The translations under genes were made by a program, and so were the position numbers. A stretch of 64,000 nt of DNA from Seohaeicola zhoushanensis (lineage in GTDB: Bacteria; Pseudomonadota; Alphaproteobacteria; Rhodobacterales; Rhodobacteraceae): positions 1 to 64,000 of the forward strand of contig NZ_BNCJ01000005.1 of NCBI RefSeq assembly GCF_014656415.1, read 5' to 3'. Below the pieces are notes generated by a model. The model had not been told where the DNA came from and did not search any database. It saw nothing but the letters and a program-made list of their open reading frames with translations. Positions 34,108 through 43,963 of the stretch are shown one piece after another (within the stretch, counting starts at the first letter, position 1; each line of letters opens with the position of its first letter).

Positions 34108-35385
34108 TCACGTCTCTTGGTTTCGTTCTATTTCCGGTTCGTGCCGTGGCGGCTCCTGTACAACATCCTTGGCCAGTTCCGCGGCCATCGGCGTGCCCAC
34201 CGGCGACATCGGCGATACCGCCCCGGCATATTCGACCGGAATGCTCGCCCGCCGCGTCATCCGCCATGCGGCATAAAGGCCGAGGGCGAAGAGCAGGAAG
34301 GCGATCAGCACGAAGTAGCCGGCCGGCCCGAAGACGTGATCGTTCATCAGCCAACCGGTGATGAGCGGCCCCGCAATCGCGCCGACTCCGTTGATGAAGA
34401 TCAGCCCGCCCGAGGCGGCGGCCATGTCGCCATGATCGAGATAGTCATTCGTATGCGCGATCAGCAGCGAGTAGAGCGGATTGGTCGTGCCGCCGATCAG
34501 GAACGAGGCGGCGAGCAGAATGCCGAATTCGCCGCCGAGAAAGAAGCCGATCAACGCGCCGACGCCACCGGCGGCGGCCACGGCCATGATGAGCTGGCGG
34601 CGGTCCATCCGGTCGGACAGCCAACCCAGCGGATACTGCAGCAGCATCGCACCGATATAGATCGAGGCGATGAAGATCGAGATCTGGGCCACGCTGAGCC
34701 CCGCCTTGGCGCCGTAGACCGCGCTCATGCCGAACTGGGCGGCAAAGACGCTGCCGAGCAGGAACATGCCGACGCAGCCCAGCGGCGAGGTATGCAGCAG
34801 CTTCTTCAGCGACATCGGCCGCGTTGTCTCGAACGAGGGAGTCGGGCTGACCGACAGCAGGATCGGCGCGAATGAGATCGAGATCAGCACCGAGGCGATG
34901 ACGAAATTGTCAAAACCGGAAGGGTCGCCGATCAGCATCAGCCCCTGCGCCGAGACGATGCCGACCATCTGCACGATCATGTAGAGTGACAGCGCCTTGC
35001 CCCGGTTCTTGTTGTCGGCGGCGTTGTTGAGCCAGCTCTCGGCGGTGACATAGACGCCGGAGAAGCAGAACCCGATCACGACACGACCCAGCACCCAGGC
35101 CATCGGGTGGGCAAACAGCGGGTAGAGGATCATCACCGAGGAGATGAACGAGGCGAGCGCCGCGAAGACGCGGACATGCCCGACCCGCCGGATCATCTCG
35201 GGCGCCATGCGTGATCCGCCGAGGAAGCCGACGAAATAGGCCGACATCACGAAGGACATCTCGAGCGTCGAGAATCCTTCCATGTTGCCGCGCACACCCA
35301 GCAGCGTGCCCTGAAGGCCGTTTCCGACCATCAGGAGCCCGACGCCGAGCAACAGGGCCCAGGCGCTGGACAGGACTTGCAGCAT
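34108..35385 (-). CDS. MFS transporter (YcaD-like)
   Basis: A 425-residue twelve-helix MFS protein with the ESWL motif (YVTAESWLNNAADNKNRGKA) characteristic of the YcaD branch and the second-half loop GWLSDRMDRRQLI. The C-terminal cytoplasmic tail is hydrophilic and about 40 residues long. Substrate unknown. It is downstream of queA on the same strand with a 63-bp gap. Confidence 0.85.
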   Translation of the reverse strand: MLQVLSSAWALLLGVGLLMVGNGLQGTLLGVRGNMEGFSTLEMSFVMSAYFVGFLGGSRMAPEMIRRVGHVRVFAALASFISSVMILYPLFAHPMAWVLGRVVIGFCFSGVYVTAESWLNNAADNKNRGKALSLYMIVQMVGIVSAQGLMLIGDPSGFDNFVIASVLISISFAPILLSVSPTPSFETTRPMSLKKLLHTSPLGCVGMFLLGSVFAAQFGMSAVYGAKAGLSVAQISIFIASIYIGAMLLQYPLGWLSDRMDRRQLIMAVAAAGGVGALIGFFLGGEFGILLAASFLIGGTTNPLYSLLIAHTNDYLDHGDMAAASGGLIFINGVGAIAGPLITGWLMNDHVFGPAGYFVLIAFLLFALGLYAAWRMTRRASIPVEYAGAVSPMSPVGTPMAAELAKDVVQEPPRHEPEIERNQET

Positions 35386-35448
35386 CGCGCGACTCCTTCG
35401 GTTCTCAGGCGCGGTATGGACGCAGGCGTTGCACCGCGTCCGCCCGCT

Positions 35449-36531
35449 TTACGACAAATCGGCCGCCGGTTTCGACACCTGCCCGGACGGGAAGAGCAGC
35501 GAGGCATCGCCATAAGAGAAGAACCGATAGCGCTCGGCCACGGCATGGGCGTAGATCTCGCGCATACGGTCCATCCCTACGAAGGCGGCGACCAGCATCA
35601 TCAGCGTCGACTTGGGCAGGTGGAAATTGGTGACCAGCGCATCGGCCGCCTGAAAGTGGAAGCCCGGGTAGATGAAGATGTCGGTCTTTCCCCGCCAAGG
35701 TGCCACGACACCGCCACGCGCGGCGCTTTCGATCACGCGCAGCGCGGTTGTGCCGACGGGGATAATGCGCCCGCCCGCCGCGCGGGTGGCGGCGATCTCG
35801 GCAGCGGCTTGGGCCGTCACCTCGCCCCATTCGGCGTGCATCTTGTGAGTTTCGACGTCCTCGACCTTGACCGGGAGGAAGGTGCCGGCGCCGACATGCA
35901 GCGTAACATGGGTAAACTCGACACCCCTGGCGCGCAGCTTCTCCAGCCCCTCGGCATCGAAGTGGAGCGAGGCAGTCGGTGCGGCGACCGCGCCGGAGAC
36001 CCGTGCCCAGGCGGTCTGGTAGTCGGCGCGGTCCTGCGCATCCGCCGGACGGCGAGCGGCGATATAGGGTGGCAGCGGCATCTCGCCGGCCTCGGCCAGC
36101 GCCGCGTCGAAGTCCTCGGCTTCCAGATTGAAGCGCAGGTAGGCCTGCCCGTCGCCGGTGCCCTCCAGCTCGGCGGACAGGTGGTCGGAGAAATGCACGA
36201 CTTCGCCGAGCTTCAGCTTCTTCAGCGGTTTGACCAGAGCGGCCCAGGTGCCATCGGCGCGCGGTTCGAGCAGCGTTGCCTCGATCCGGGCTTCGGTCTC
36301 GCCGGCGGCGCCGCTACGCCGGCGCAGGCCGGACAGCCGTGCCGGGATCACCTTGGTGTCGTTCAGCACCAGGCGGTCGCCGGGCCGCAGCCAGTCGGCA
36401 AAGGCGCCGACGGTGGAATCGGTGATGCCCTCGGGGCGCGAGACCAGAAGCCGCGCGGAAGAGCGCGGCACCGCCGGGCGGGTCGCGATCAGCTCTTCGG
36501 GCAGGTCGAAATCAAAATCGGTGAGTTTCAT
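35449..36531 (-). CDS. queA: S-adenosylmethionine:tRNA ribosyltransferase-isomerase
   Basis: A 360-residue QueA, which transfers the ribosyl moiety of SAM to preQ1 in tRNA to make epoxyqueuosine. Recognisable segments are the N-terminus [38 protein letters not shown], the long [20 protein letters not shown], and [14 protein letters not shown] with the C-terminal [13 protein letters not shown]. Full length, with no anomaly. Confidence 0.96.
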   Translation of the reverse strand: MKLTDFDFDLPEELIATRPAVPRSSARLLVSRPEGITDSTVGAFADWLRPGDRLVLNDTKVIPARLSGLRRRSGAAGETEARIEATLLEPRADGTWAALVKPLKKLKLGEVVHFSDHLSAELEGTGDGQAYLRFNLEAEDFDAALAEAGEMPLPPYIAARRPADAQDRADYQTAWARVSGAVAAPTASLHFDAEGLEKLRARGVEFTHVTLHVGAGTFLPVKVEDVETHKMHAEWGEVTAQAAAEIAATRAAGGRIIPVGTTALRVIESAARGGVVAPWRGKTDIFIYPGFHFQAADALVTNFHLPKSTLMMLVAAFVGMDRMREIYAHAVAERYRFFSYGDASLLFPSGQVSKPAADLS

Positions 36532-36569
36532 GGCGCCGCGCTATAGGCCAGTCGCGCGGCAATGACCAT

Positions 36570-39500
36570 TCATCTTCCTTCACCCCAGTCGCGTTTCGGC
36601 GCCGGTTCGCGCGGCGTGCTCTCGCTTTCCGGCGTCGGCTTCTGCGGGCGGAAAATTTCGCGCAATCCGCCGGGCATCAGCGCCGAGAGCGGATTGACAC
36701 TGACCTGCGGATCATCGGCGCTTCCGCGCAGGGAATAGTTGAAGCCCAACAGCCCCTCGCCCTTGCGTGTGAGCGCCGAGCCTATGGCGTTCAGCAGATA
36801 GACCGGCGAGATCACTCCCTGCATGTTTAGCCGGTCGTTCGGTATGTCGTAATAGCCATACATCGACATGCCGATCGAGGGGCCGACCGCGCTGGAATTA
36901 TGCACGGTGATCCGCGAGGCAGAGAGCTTGAACTGGGCATCGACCTCGGTGAACTGGATGCCCTGCCCTGACATCTCGTCGAGCAGGCCGATCACGCTGA
37001 TCGCGTTCAGCAAGGCGGCAATCGCCGGTGCATCCTTGACCCGCGTGCCGGTGACCCGCAGCACGCCGTCGAACTGGCCCGGCTCGACCGCTGGCACAAG
37101 CGTCATGTTGAACTTGCCGCCGCGGCCCTGACCGAGCAGACCAGCCGAGCGGAACACTCCGCCTGCGTCGTCGGATTCAAGCCGCACCGCCAACCGTCCA
37201 TCGCGCGGCACCAACTGACCCTGCACCTGAGTAGCGCCGTTGACGAACCCGGTGAACGGGCCGCTCAGCCCGGCGGCGGTGCCGAAGGAACCGTTGAACC
37301 GGGTGAGCGAAATGCTGTCGGTGACCTGCAGCCGGTCGAGCGTCACATCCATCGCCCCCGAGGCGCCGCCGCTGCTGCCGCTGGATGAGCCGAAATCGCT
37401 CTGGCGCATGTCCATGGTGCCGCCAAGGATGCGCAGGTCGGGCGGCGCAGTGCCGCGCCCCACCATCTCGACCCGTGCGTCCAACCACTTGCCGACCTTG
37501 AGCGAATTGAACTCGGCGCGGTCGAGACCGCCTTCGGGTCGGATCGTCACCGACCCGCTCAGCGCCAGTCCCGCGCCCTGAAGATCGAGCTGGTCGACGC
37601 GGGCCTGCTCGCCCAGCACACCGGACAAGTGGAGCGTACCCGGAGTCGACGCAGGCTTGGTCCAGCCGATCTGCGGGACTTTCAGCGTAACGCCCACGAG
37701 GTCGGACGAAAGCGAGAGTTGCGGTGCCTTGCCGGGTGCCAGCGCAAGGGTGAAATTCCCCTCGCCCTTCCCCGAGACGCTGCCCTTCGGCAGGCCCAAG
37801 TTGAAGGTCTCGACCAGCGTGTTCGACAGCTCGACTTTGCCTTCGACATGGCTGGTCTTGTCGATCCCGGTTCCGATCGGCTGCCGCCATGTGACCTTTG
37901 CGGGCACCTCGTCGATACGGCCATCGCCCGAGATCGCGATGCCATCCTGGTTGGCGATCACGTCGAGCGTGCTCGCGGACAGGCGGTGGTCGGGCACCAG
38001 CACCGTGCTCGCCGCATTCTTCACCTTGCCGCGCAGGTGGAAGGTGATGTCGGAAAAGGGCACCCGCGGGGCCAGCGGCACGGCCAGGGTGCCGATCACC
38101 TTGGCCACTCCGTCGGCGAGGTCGACCGGCAGCGGCGTATCCTTCAGCACCCGTAGTGGCGGACGATTCAGCAGCGACAGAATCGACGTCACCGACCCGC
38201 CGAGATCGAAGCGCACGATGGCGGGTGTATTCGGCTTCACCGCCACGTCGGGCACGATGAACGAGGTGCCGGCGACATTGACGCTGCCGCCCTCTTCGGC
38301 CCGGACCGAGCCCGAGGTCGCGGTGACGACGAAGCGGTTGCCATCCAGCACCGCCTGCCCTGCGGCACCCGAGATCGGCGGCATGTAGTTCAGGAACCTG
38401 ACCTCGGTGTCCTGGAAGTTGAAGTCACCGTAGATGTCCGGCTTGCCTCCCGCCGCGAGACGCAGGGCGAAATTGGCGTCGCGCAGCAAGCCGCCTTTCA
38501 AGTTCGCTGCCACCCAGGCGCGCGGCACCGGGGCCGCACGGTCTGGCCAGAGCTGCATCAGGCGTTCGGGCGTCAACTGGTTCAGCCCGGCGTCGAAGGC
38601 CAGCTTCCATCCCTGCGCATCTACCCCGAACTGCCCCTTGCCAAGCAGCCGGCTGTCGCCATCCGAGATCAGCAACTGCCCCAGATCGAGCCGGAACGGC
38701 GCGAGCTTGAGACGGAAATCGGCGGTGGTGCGGTCGATGGTCAGCGGCTCGCGGTAGAGGCCCCTGGGATTGAGCCGAAGCCCCGACAGGGTCAGCTGCC
38801 CGGTCAACTCGCTCAAGCGGCCCTCGGAAATGCCGTTCAGCACCGCCTGGCCTTCGGCCACGCCGGATCCCCAGGCGCTGTCGACCGCGAGCTCGTCGAA
38901 CTGGAGCAGCTGCTGCGCCGGGTCATAGGTGAAATAGCTGCGCGCTCCGCGGAAGGGTATGGGGCGCGCGCGGGGGTCCGGCTGAAGCACGCCGCGCCCG
39001 ATCTGCAGCGAGACCGACAGCGCGCCCAGTGCTCCCTGTTCGTCGACGCGTCCGCGCATCGCGCCCGAAATCGGCGCGCGCAGCACCTCGAGCCAGTTCA
39101 ACGCCGGGCTTTGCGCGGCGACATCCGTGGCATCGATCTCGGCGACGGTGACCCCGAACTCGCCCCGCATGGCGCCCAGCCGCGTCGTGTAGGTCGCATC
39201 GACGGAACCGACGCTTGCGCCGCCGCCCAGCAGCGCGAAGCCGGCGAAGAGCCGCAGGTCGTCGCCCTTGCGGGTCAGCCCGAGCTGCCCGCCGTCCAGT
39301 GTCCAGGCCCGATTCTGGCGCAGGTCTTCGACGCGCAGCGTCAGCGACTCCATCTCGATATCGGTGAGACCGTTCAGCTGCGGCGATGTCAGCACCCGGT
39401 CGAAGCCCTTCAGCAGCGCCGGCAGGTTCGGCGCGCCGCCCATGGCTGCCCGTCCCTCGACAAAAGCGAGGTCGAGCCGCCCGTCGCGGCCGCGCCGCAG

Positions 39501-39929
39501 GGTCGCGTAGGCGCCCGAGAGATAGATCCGCCTCGGCTGGATCTTGCCTTGCAGCAAGGGTTGCATCGCCAGACCGAGATCCGCCTGGTTGAGCCGTACA
39601 ATGGGTTGCCCCTCGGCATCGCTCAGCACCAGATCGCGCAGGCGCACGCGTGGACGCCAGCCCTCGCGCACCACGAATTCGACAGCGCTGAACGACAGGC
39701 CGAGGTTGCCGAGGCCCGCCGAGACCCGTTCCTCGATCCGTTCCTTGACCCAGGTGGGCGCGCGCACCGACTGGCCCAGAGTCAGGTAGCCCACAACCAG
39801 CGCCATGGCGCAGAAACCGATCGCGGTGCCTGCCAGAACGTGCCAAAGGGCACGCAGCGGGTGCCGGCGGTGGCCGGCCCGCACGGGGGGGAGCGACTGG
39901 AAATCCTCCTCCGCGTTATCTGGACGCAT
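36570..39929 (-). CDS. AsmA/YhdP-like inner-membrane-anchored protein
   Basis: A large protein (1119 residues from the ATG at 39929; a GTG 15 bp upstream is an alternative start). It has a cytoplasmic basic N-terminus, one membrane helix near residue 30-50 (LAGTAIGFCAMALVVGYLTL), and a long periplasmic beta-rich body ending in an AsmA/DUF3971-type C-terminal region (LNAISVIGLLDEMSGQGIQF, then MQGVISPVYLLNAIGSALTR). YhdP/AsmA proteins form bridge-like conduits for phospholipid transport to the outer membrane, and this is the likely role. It is divergent from bcp. Confidence 0.85.
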   Translation of the reverse strand: MRPDNAEEDFQSLPPVRAGHRRHPLRALWHVLAGTAIGFCAMALVVGYLTLGQSVRAPTWVKERIEERVSAGLGNLGLSFSAVEFVVREGWRPRVRLRDLVLSDAEGQPIVRLNQADLGLAMQPLLQGKIQPRRIYLSGAYATLRRGRDGRLDLAFVEGRAAMGGAPNLPALLKGFDRVLTSPQLNGLTDIEMESLTLRVEDLRQNRAWTLDGGQLGLTRKGDDLRLFAGFALLGGGASVGSVDATYTTRLGAMRGEFGVTVAEIDATDVAAQSPALNWLEVLRAPISGAMRGRVDEQGALGALSVSLQIGRGVLQPDPRARPIPFRGARSYFTYDPAQQLLQFDELAVDSAWGSGVAEGQAVLNGISEGRLSELTGQLTLSGLRLNPRGLYREPLTIDRTTADFRLKLAPFRLDLGQLLISDGDSRLLGKGQFGVDAQGWKLAFDAGLNQLTPERLMQLWPDRAAPVPRAWVAANLKGGLLRDANFALRLAAGGKPDIYGDFNFQDTEVRFLNYMPPISGAAGQAVLDGNRFVVTATSGSVRAEEGGSVNVAGTSFIVPDVAVKPNTPAIVRFDLGGSVTSILSLLNRPPLRVLKDTPLPVDLADGVAKVIGTLAVPLAPRVPFSDITFHLRGKVKNAASTVLVPDHRLSASTLDVIANQDGIAISGDGRIDEVPAKVTWRQPIGTGIDKTSHVEGKVELSNTLVETFNLGLPKGSVSGKGEGNFTLALAPGKAPQLSLSSDLVGVTLKVPQIGWTKPASTPGTLHLSGVLGEQARVDQLDLQGAGLALSGSVTIRPEGGLDRAEFNSLKVGKWLDARVEMVGRGTAPPDLRILGGTMDMRQSDFGSSSGSSGGASGAMDVTLDRLQVTDSISLTRFNGSFGTAAGLSGPFTGFVNGATQVQGQLVPRDGRLAVRLESDDAGGVFRSAGLLGQGRGGKFNMTLVPAVEPGQFDGVLRVTGTRVKDAPAIAALLNAISVIGLLDEMSGQGIQFTEVDAQFKLSASRITVHNSSAVGPSIGMSMYGYYDIPNDRLNMQGVISPVYLLNAIGSALTRKGEGLLGFNYSLRGSADDPQVSVNPLSALMPGGLREIFRPQKPTPESESTPREPAPKRDWGEGR

Positions 39930-40011
39930 TCGTTTCAGCTGCACGCCTTTATTGTCGCCGGTAGTGGCTTATCATTACAGTCACATTTGTCTCATGAGCA
40001 GGAGCCCCGCA

Positions 40012-40473
40012 ATGCCCGAAGTCAACCAGCCCGCCCCGGATTTCACCCTGCCCCGCGACGGCGGCGGCAGTGTCACCCTGTCCGAGCTCAGGGGAGCGCC
40101 GGTGGTCCTGTTCTTCTATCCGAAGGACAACACGCCGGGCTGCACCAAGGAATCGGTCGGGTTTTCGGCCGACATGGAGGCCTTCACGGCCGCCGGCGCG
40201 AAGGTTTTCGGTATATCCAAGGACAGCGTGGCCAGCCATGACAAGTTCGTGGCCAAGCATTCTCTAACAACGCCGCTGCTGTCGGACGCCGAGGGATCGG
40301 TCTGCGAGGACTATGGCGTCTGGAAGGAAAAGAGCATGTACGGCAAGACATTCATGGGCATCGAACGGACCACCTTCCTGATCGATGCCGACGGCAGGAT
40401 TTCGCGCATCTGGCCCAAGGTGAAGGTCGACGGCCACGTTACCGAGGTGCTCGACGCGGTGAAGACACTGTGA
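40012..40473 (+). CDS. bcp: thioredoxin-dependent peroxiredoxin, Bcp/PrxQ type
   Basis: A 153-residue peroxiredoxin that reduces hydroperoxides. Peroxidatic C44 is in FFYPKDNTPGCTKESVGF. The resolving Cys that many Bcp proteins have five residues later is a Val here. The only other Cys is C98 (EGSVCEDYG), so it either works as a 1-Cys enzyme or uses C98. AGGAG precedes the ATG. The next gene starts with a GTG overlapping this stop (GTGA). Confidence 0.93.
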   Translation: MPEVNQPAPDFTLPRDGGGSVTLSELRGAPVVLFFYPKDNTPGCTKESVGFSADMEAFTAAGAKVFGISKDSVASHDKFVAKHSLTTPLLSDAEGSVCEDYGVWKEKSMYGKTFMGIERTTFLIDADGRISRIWPKVKVDGHVTEVLDAVKTL

Positions 40474-41285
40474 GCCTCACGCTGGCAGAGCGGGCCGAGG
40501 CGGTGCTGCGCACCGCCGATGGTCGCGCCAAGGCGGCGCTGTCGCGCGAACATGCCGCCGCCTGGCTGGCCGCGCGCGATGGCAGCGGCCCGGCGATGGA
40601 AATCGGCCGGGCCAATCCGCCCGACCGCCCCGCGCGCCCGGATCGGCCCGAACTGCTGGCGCCGCGCGATGTTCCGCGCCGCCGCCCCGGCACGCCCGCC
40701 GGGCGGATCGCGCTGCTGCACGCGGTGGCGCATATCGAGTTGAACGCCATCGACCTGCACTGGGATATCATCGCGCGTTTCGCCCATGTTCCAATGCCGA
40801 TGGGGTTTTACGACGACTGGGTGCGGGCGGCGGACGACGAATCACGCCACTTCGTGATGGTGAGCGAGTGCCTCGAGGCGATGGGCAGTTCCTACGGCGC
40901 CCTGACTGCCCATGCCGGCATGTGGCGGGCCGCCGAGGACACGAAAATCGACCTTTTGGGCCGCTTGGCGGTGGTTCCGATGGTGCTCGAAGCGCGCGGT
41001 CTGGATGTCACGCCGGGCATGGTCGCGGTGTTCCGCAAGGCCGCCGAGACCAAGGCCGTCGAGTCGCTTGAAACGATCTATGCCGAAGAGGTCTCCCACG
41101 TCGCCTATGGCTCCAAATGGTTCCACTTCTTGTGCGGACGCGAAGACCGCGACCCAAAGGATGTGTTTCACGAGCTGGTACGGCACTATTTCCATGGTGC
41201 GCTCAAACCGCCGTTCAACGAGGAAAAACGCGCGGAGGCCGGGCTGCCGCCAGACTTCTACTGGCCCCTCGCCGAGGCCCATTAG
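40470..41285 (+). CDS. DUF455 ferritin-like protein
   Basis: A 271-residue protein of the DUF455 family, helical and ferritin-like. The segments HAVAHIELNAIDLHWDIIAR, DDESRHFVMVSECLEAMGSS and IYAEEVSHVAYGSKWF carry the Glu and His residues expected of a di-iron site. Its reaction is not established. The GTG start overlaps the bcp stop, so it is translated with the peroxiredoxin, which fits an oxidative-stress or iron context. Confidence 0.88.
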   Translation: MSLTLAERAEAVLRTADGRAKAALSREHAAAWLAARDGSGPAMEIGRANPPDRPARPDRPELLAPRDVPRRRPGTPAGRIALLHAVAHIELNAIDLHWDIIARFAHVPMPMGFYDDWVRAADDESRHFVMVSECLEAMGSSYGALTAHAGMWRAAEDTKIDLLGRLAVVPMVLEARGLDVTPGMVAVFRKAAETKAVESLETIYAEEVSHVAYGSKWFHFLCGREDRDPKDVFHELVRHYFHGALKPPFNEEKRAEAGLPPDFYWPLAEAH

Positions 41286-41508
41286 ACCCGCCCGGAAACG
41301 AGCCCTGCATCCGATGCATAACAGGTTAAATCCGTGCTAATCCGGCCATCGGCAAGAATCTGCCAAAATCGGCGGAAAACCGGCACATAGCGTCATCTGT
41401 TAAGTGTTTTGGTTGCCCGATCGGATTCCTCTCTTTATGCGTTTCCGCCGGGGCTGCAGGACTTGGGACGTTGTGCGGCGTCGAGGGGATGGGACAGGAA
41501 TATCACGC

Positions 41509-42873
41509 GTGCGGACTCGTCTGGCGATCAAGACACACGCCTTGCTGGAACGGATGTTCCCGGAGCGGCGGCTTTTTCTGAAATCGGAATCGGACACGCG
41601 GTTCATCCGCCTGAAACCGGAAATGCAGCTCTTCGCCTACCTGGGCGTCAGCCTGGTGGTGGGATGGGCGATCATCGCAACCGCCGTGTTGCTGATGGAC
41701 TCGATCGGTGGCTCCAACTTCCGCGACCAGGCGATCCGGGACCAGAAGAACTTCGAGGAACGCCTGAACCAGCTCTCGGCGGAACGTGACGCCCGCGCCG
41801 CCGAGGCCCGCTCCGCGCAGGAACGCTTCAACACCGCGCTGAAGCAGATCTCGGCGATGCAGACCGAGTTGCTGACGTCGGAAACCCGCCGCCACGAGGC
41901 CGAGACCGGGATCGACGTGATCCAGTCGACCCTTCGTGACACCATCCGCGAACGCGAAGCCGCCCGCGGCGCGCTCACCGAACTGCGCCAGCAGACCGCC
42001 GAGTCGGGCGCACTGGTCGCCGCTGCCGAAGCCGCCCCTGCCCCGCTGACCCTGATGTCCGAGGCGCTCGAGGAAACCGCCGCCGAGCGGGACCAGGTCG
42101 TCGCCGATGCGCGCAACGCGATGGACGAGCGTGACGAGATCGAACACGAATACAAGCTTCTCCAGGAGCGCAACGACGAGATCTTCCGCCAGCTGGAAGA
42201 GGCGATGACCGTCTCGGTCGCCCCGCTCGATGCGATGTTCCGCAGCGCGGGCATGTCGACCGACCGCCTGCTGAACGAGATCCGCCGCGGCTACAGCGGC
42301 CAGGGCGGCCCGCTGACGCCGATCTCGATCTCGACCCGCGGAGAAGAGCCCTCGGCAGACGATCTGCGCGCGAACAAGCTGCTGAACCAGATGGACGTGC
42401 TCAACATGTACCGGATGGCGGCCGAGAAGGCCCCCTTCGCCAGCCCGATCAAGGCCGCTGTCCGCTATACCAGCGGCTTCGGCGTCCGCCGCGACCCCAA
42501 GACCGGCGGCCGCCGGATGCACAACGGTTCGGATTTCGCCGGCGACTACGGCACCAACATCTATGCCACCGCCGATGGCGTCGTCACCCATGCCGGCTGG
42601 CAGTCGGGTTTCGGCAAGCTGGTCAAGATCCGCCATGCCTTCGGCATTGAAACCTATTATGCCCACAGCTCGGCCATTCTGGTGAAGGTCGGCCAAAGGG
42701 TCTCGCGCGGGGACCACATAGCTGATATGGGTAACACTGGACGAGTGACCGGCACACACCTGCACTACGAGGTGCACGTGGACGGAACACCTGTTAACCC
42801 CATGATCTACATCAAGGCTGCGAACAATGTTTTCAAAAAGCAAAATCAACGAGCCCGCCAAGCCGAGCGCTGA
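41509..42873 (+). CDS. M23-family metallopeptidase with coiled coil, bactofilin partner
   Basis: A 454-residue membrane-anchored LytM-type endopeptidase. One membrane helix is near residues 42-65 (YLGVSLVVGWAIIATAVLL), a long periplasmic coiled coil occupies about residues 75-265, and the C-terminal M23 domain has Zn ligands H338 and D342 (HNGSD) and H417-L-H419 (THLHYEVH). All ligands are present, so it is likely active on peptidoglycan crosslinks. The GTG at 41509 with AGGAA 8 nt upstream was chosen. Its 3' end overlaps the bactofilin gene by 47 bp, a pairing seen where bactofilins localise M23 enzymes for cell shape. Confidence 0.88.
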   Translation: MRTRLAIKTHALLERMFPERRLFLKSESDTRFIRLKPEMQLFAYLGVSLVVGWAIIATAVLLMDSIGGSNFRDQAIRDQKNFEERLNQLSAERDARAAEARSAQERFNTALKQISAMQTELLTSETRRHEAETGIDVIQSTLRDTIREREAARGALTELRQQTAESGALVAAAEAAPAPLTLMSEALEETAAERDQVVADARNAMDERDEIEHEYKLLQERNDEIFRQLEEAMTVSVAPLDAMFRSAGMSTDRLLNEIRRGYSGQGGPLTPISISTRGEEPSADDLRANKLLNQMDVLNMYRMAAEKAPFASPIKAAVRYTSGFGVRRDPKTGGRRMHNGSDFAGDYGTNIYATADGVVTHAGWQSGFGKLVKIRHAFGIETYYAHSSAILVKVGQRVSRGDHIADMGNTGRVTGTHLHYEVHVDGTPVNPMIYIKAANNVFKKQNQRARQAER

Positions 42874-43336
42874 GGAAAAGGCGCCGATGACGTTGTCGAC
42901 TCCGGCGAGCACGCCTTCGCCGAACGAGTTCAAGGCCAGCGCTCCGAAGCCCAAGCCGCCGGCGTCGACCCTCTCGGCCGACCTGCACATCACGGGCAAC
43001 ATCAAGACCTCGGGCGACATCAATGTCGAGGGTTCGGTCGACGGCGACATCCGCGCGCACCTGCTGACCATCGGCGAGTCGGCCACGATCAAGGGCGAAG
43101 TGATTGCCGATGACGTCGTCATCAACGGCCGCATCATCGGTCGCGTGCGTGGCCTCAAGGTGCGCCTGACCGCAACCGCACGGGTCGAGGGCGACATCAT
43201 CCACAAGACCATCGCCATCGAGAGCGGTGCGCATTTCGAGGGTTCGGTGCAGCGTCAGGACGACCCGCTGAACCCCAACCGCCAGGGCAAGTCCGGCGTG
43301 AGCAACCCCGGCGCGGCCCCTGCCAAGGCAGAGTGA
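42827..43336 (+). CDS. bactofilin
   Basis: A 169-residue polymer-forming cytoskeletal protein. A disordered Pro/Lys-rich N-terminus (to about residue 50) is followed by the bactofilin beta-helix (ADLHITGNIKTSGDINVEGS, then GDIRAHLLTIGESATIKGEV, then RIIGRVRGLKVRLTATARVE) and a short tail. Bactofilins assemble without nucleotides at the membrane and recruit peptidoglycan enzymes. The 47-bp overlap with the M23 gene indicates a joint function. Confidence 0.95.
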   Translation: MFSKSKINEPAKPSAEEKAPMTLSTPASTPSPNEFKASAPKPKPPASTLSADLHITGNIKTSGDINVEGSVDGDIRAHLLTIGESATIKGEVIADDVVINGRIIGRVRGLKVRLTATARVEGDIIHKTIAIESGAHFEGSVQRQDDPLNPNRQGKSGVSNPGAAPAKAE

Positions 43337-43357
43337 GCCAGCCACCCGCTGAAACGA

Positions 43358-43388
43358 AAAGCGCCGCCGGTCATCCCGGCGGCGCTTT
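43358..43388. terminator. bidirectional terminator between bactofilin and cyclophilin genes
   Basis: A 13-bp perfect stem, AAAGCGCCGCCGG / CCGGCGGCGCTTT, with a 5-nt loop, flanked by A's on the left and followed by GATTTT on the right. It can terminate both convergent genes. Confidence 0.85.
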
Positions 43389-43411
43389 GATTTTGCGAAG
43401 CTGGATCGCCG

Positions 43412-43963
43412 TCACTCGGTGACGGTGACTTTCTTCATGACGTCGGGCTGACCGATCACCGCGCCATTGGGCCCAGCCCCGCGCTTGATCTTGTCGACCA
43501 CATCCATGCCCTCGACCACCTTGCCGACGACGGTGTACTGGCCGTTCAGGAAGTGGCCTGCGTCGAACATGATGAAGAACTGGCTGTTGGCGCTGTTCGG
43601 GTCCTGCGAACGGGCCATGCCGACGACGCCACGGTCGAAGGGCAGATCCGAGAACTCGGCCGGCAGGTCGGGGCGGCTGGAGCCGCCGCGTCCTGCCATG
43701 CGCATGTCGCCGCCCATCTTGCCGAACTCGACATCGCCGGTCTGCGCCATGAAGCCCTCGATGACGCGGTGGAAGACCACACCGTCATAGGCGCCTTCAG
43801 CGGCCAGCGCAGCGATCTGCTCCACATGCTTGGGCGCGACATCTTCCAGCAGGTCGATGACGACGGTGCCATTGGCGCCCTCGCCCTCGATCTCGATCTT
43901 GAGGCCGGTGGCCAGTGCCGGGGTCGCCGCGACGAGGAACGCGGCGGCGAGGAGGTTACGCAT
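43412..43963 (-). CDS. periplasmic cyclophilin-type peptidyl-prolyl isomerase
   Basis: A 183-residue cyclophilin with a signal peptide (MRNLLAAAFLVAATPALA). It has the core FHRVIEGFMAQTGD (catalytic Arg), NSANSQFFIMFD, and the FLNGQYTVVGKVVEGMDVV end. It speeds Xaa-Pro isomerisation of exported proteins. It overlaps the cytosolic paralog's end by 8 bp, so the two were probably formed by tandem duplication and are co-expressed. Confidence 0.93.
   Translation of the reverse strand: MRNLLAAAFLVAATPALATGLKIEIEGEGANGTVVIDLLEDVAPKHVEQIAALAAEGAYDGVVFHRVIEGFMAQTGDVEFGKMGGDMRMAGRGGSSRPDLPAEFSDLPFDRGVVGMARSQDPNSANSQFFIMFDAGHFLNGQYTVVGKVVEGMDVVDKIKRGAGPNGAVIGQPDVMKKVTVTE

Noticed and set aside
41286-41508. 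CtrA site upstream of the M23-bactofilin operon
   Set aside because: The best match (TTAA-N7-CTAA) departs from TTAA-N7-TTAA and has no further support.
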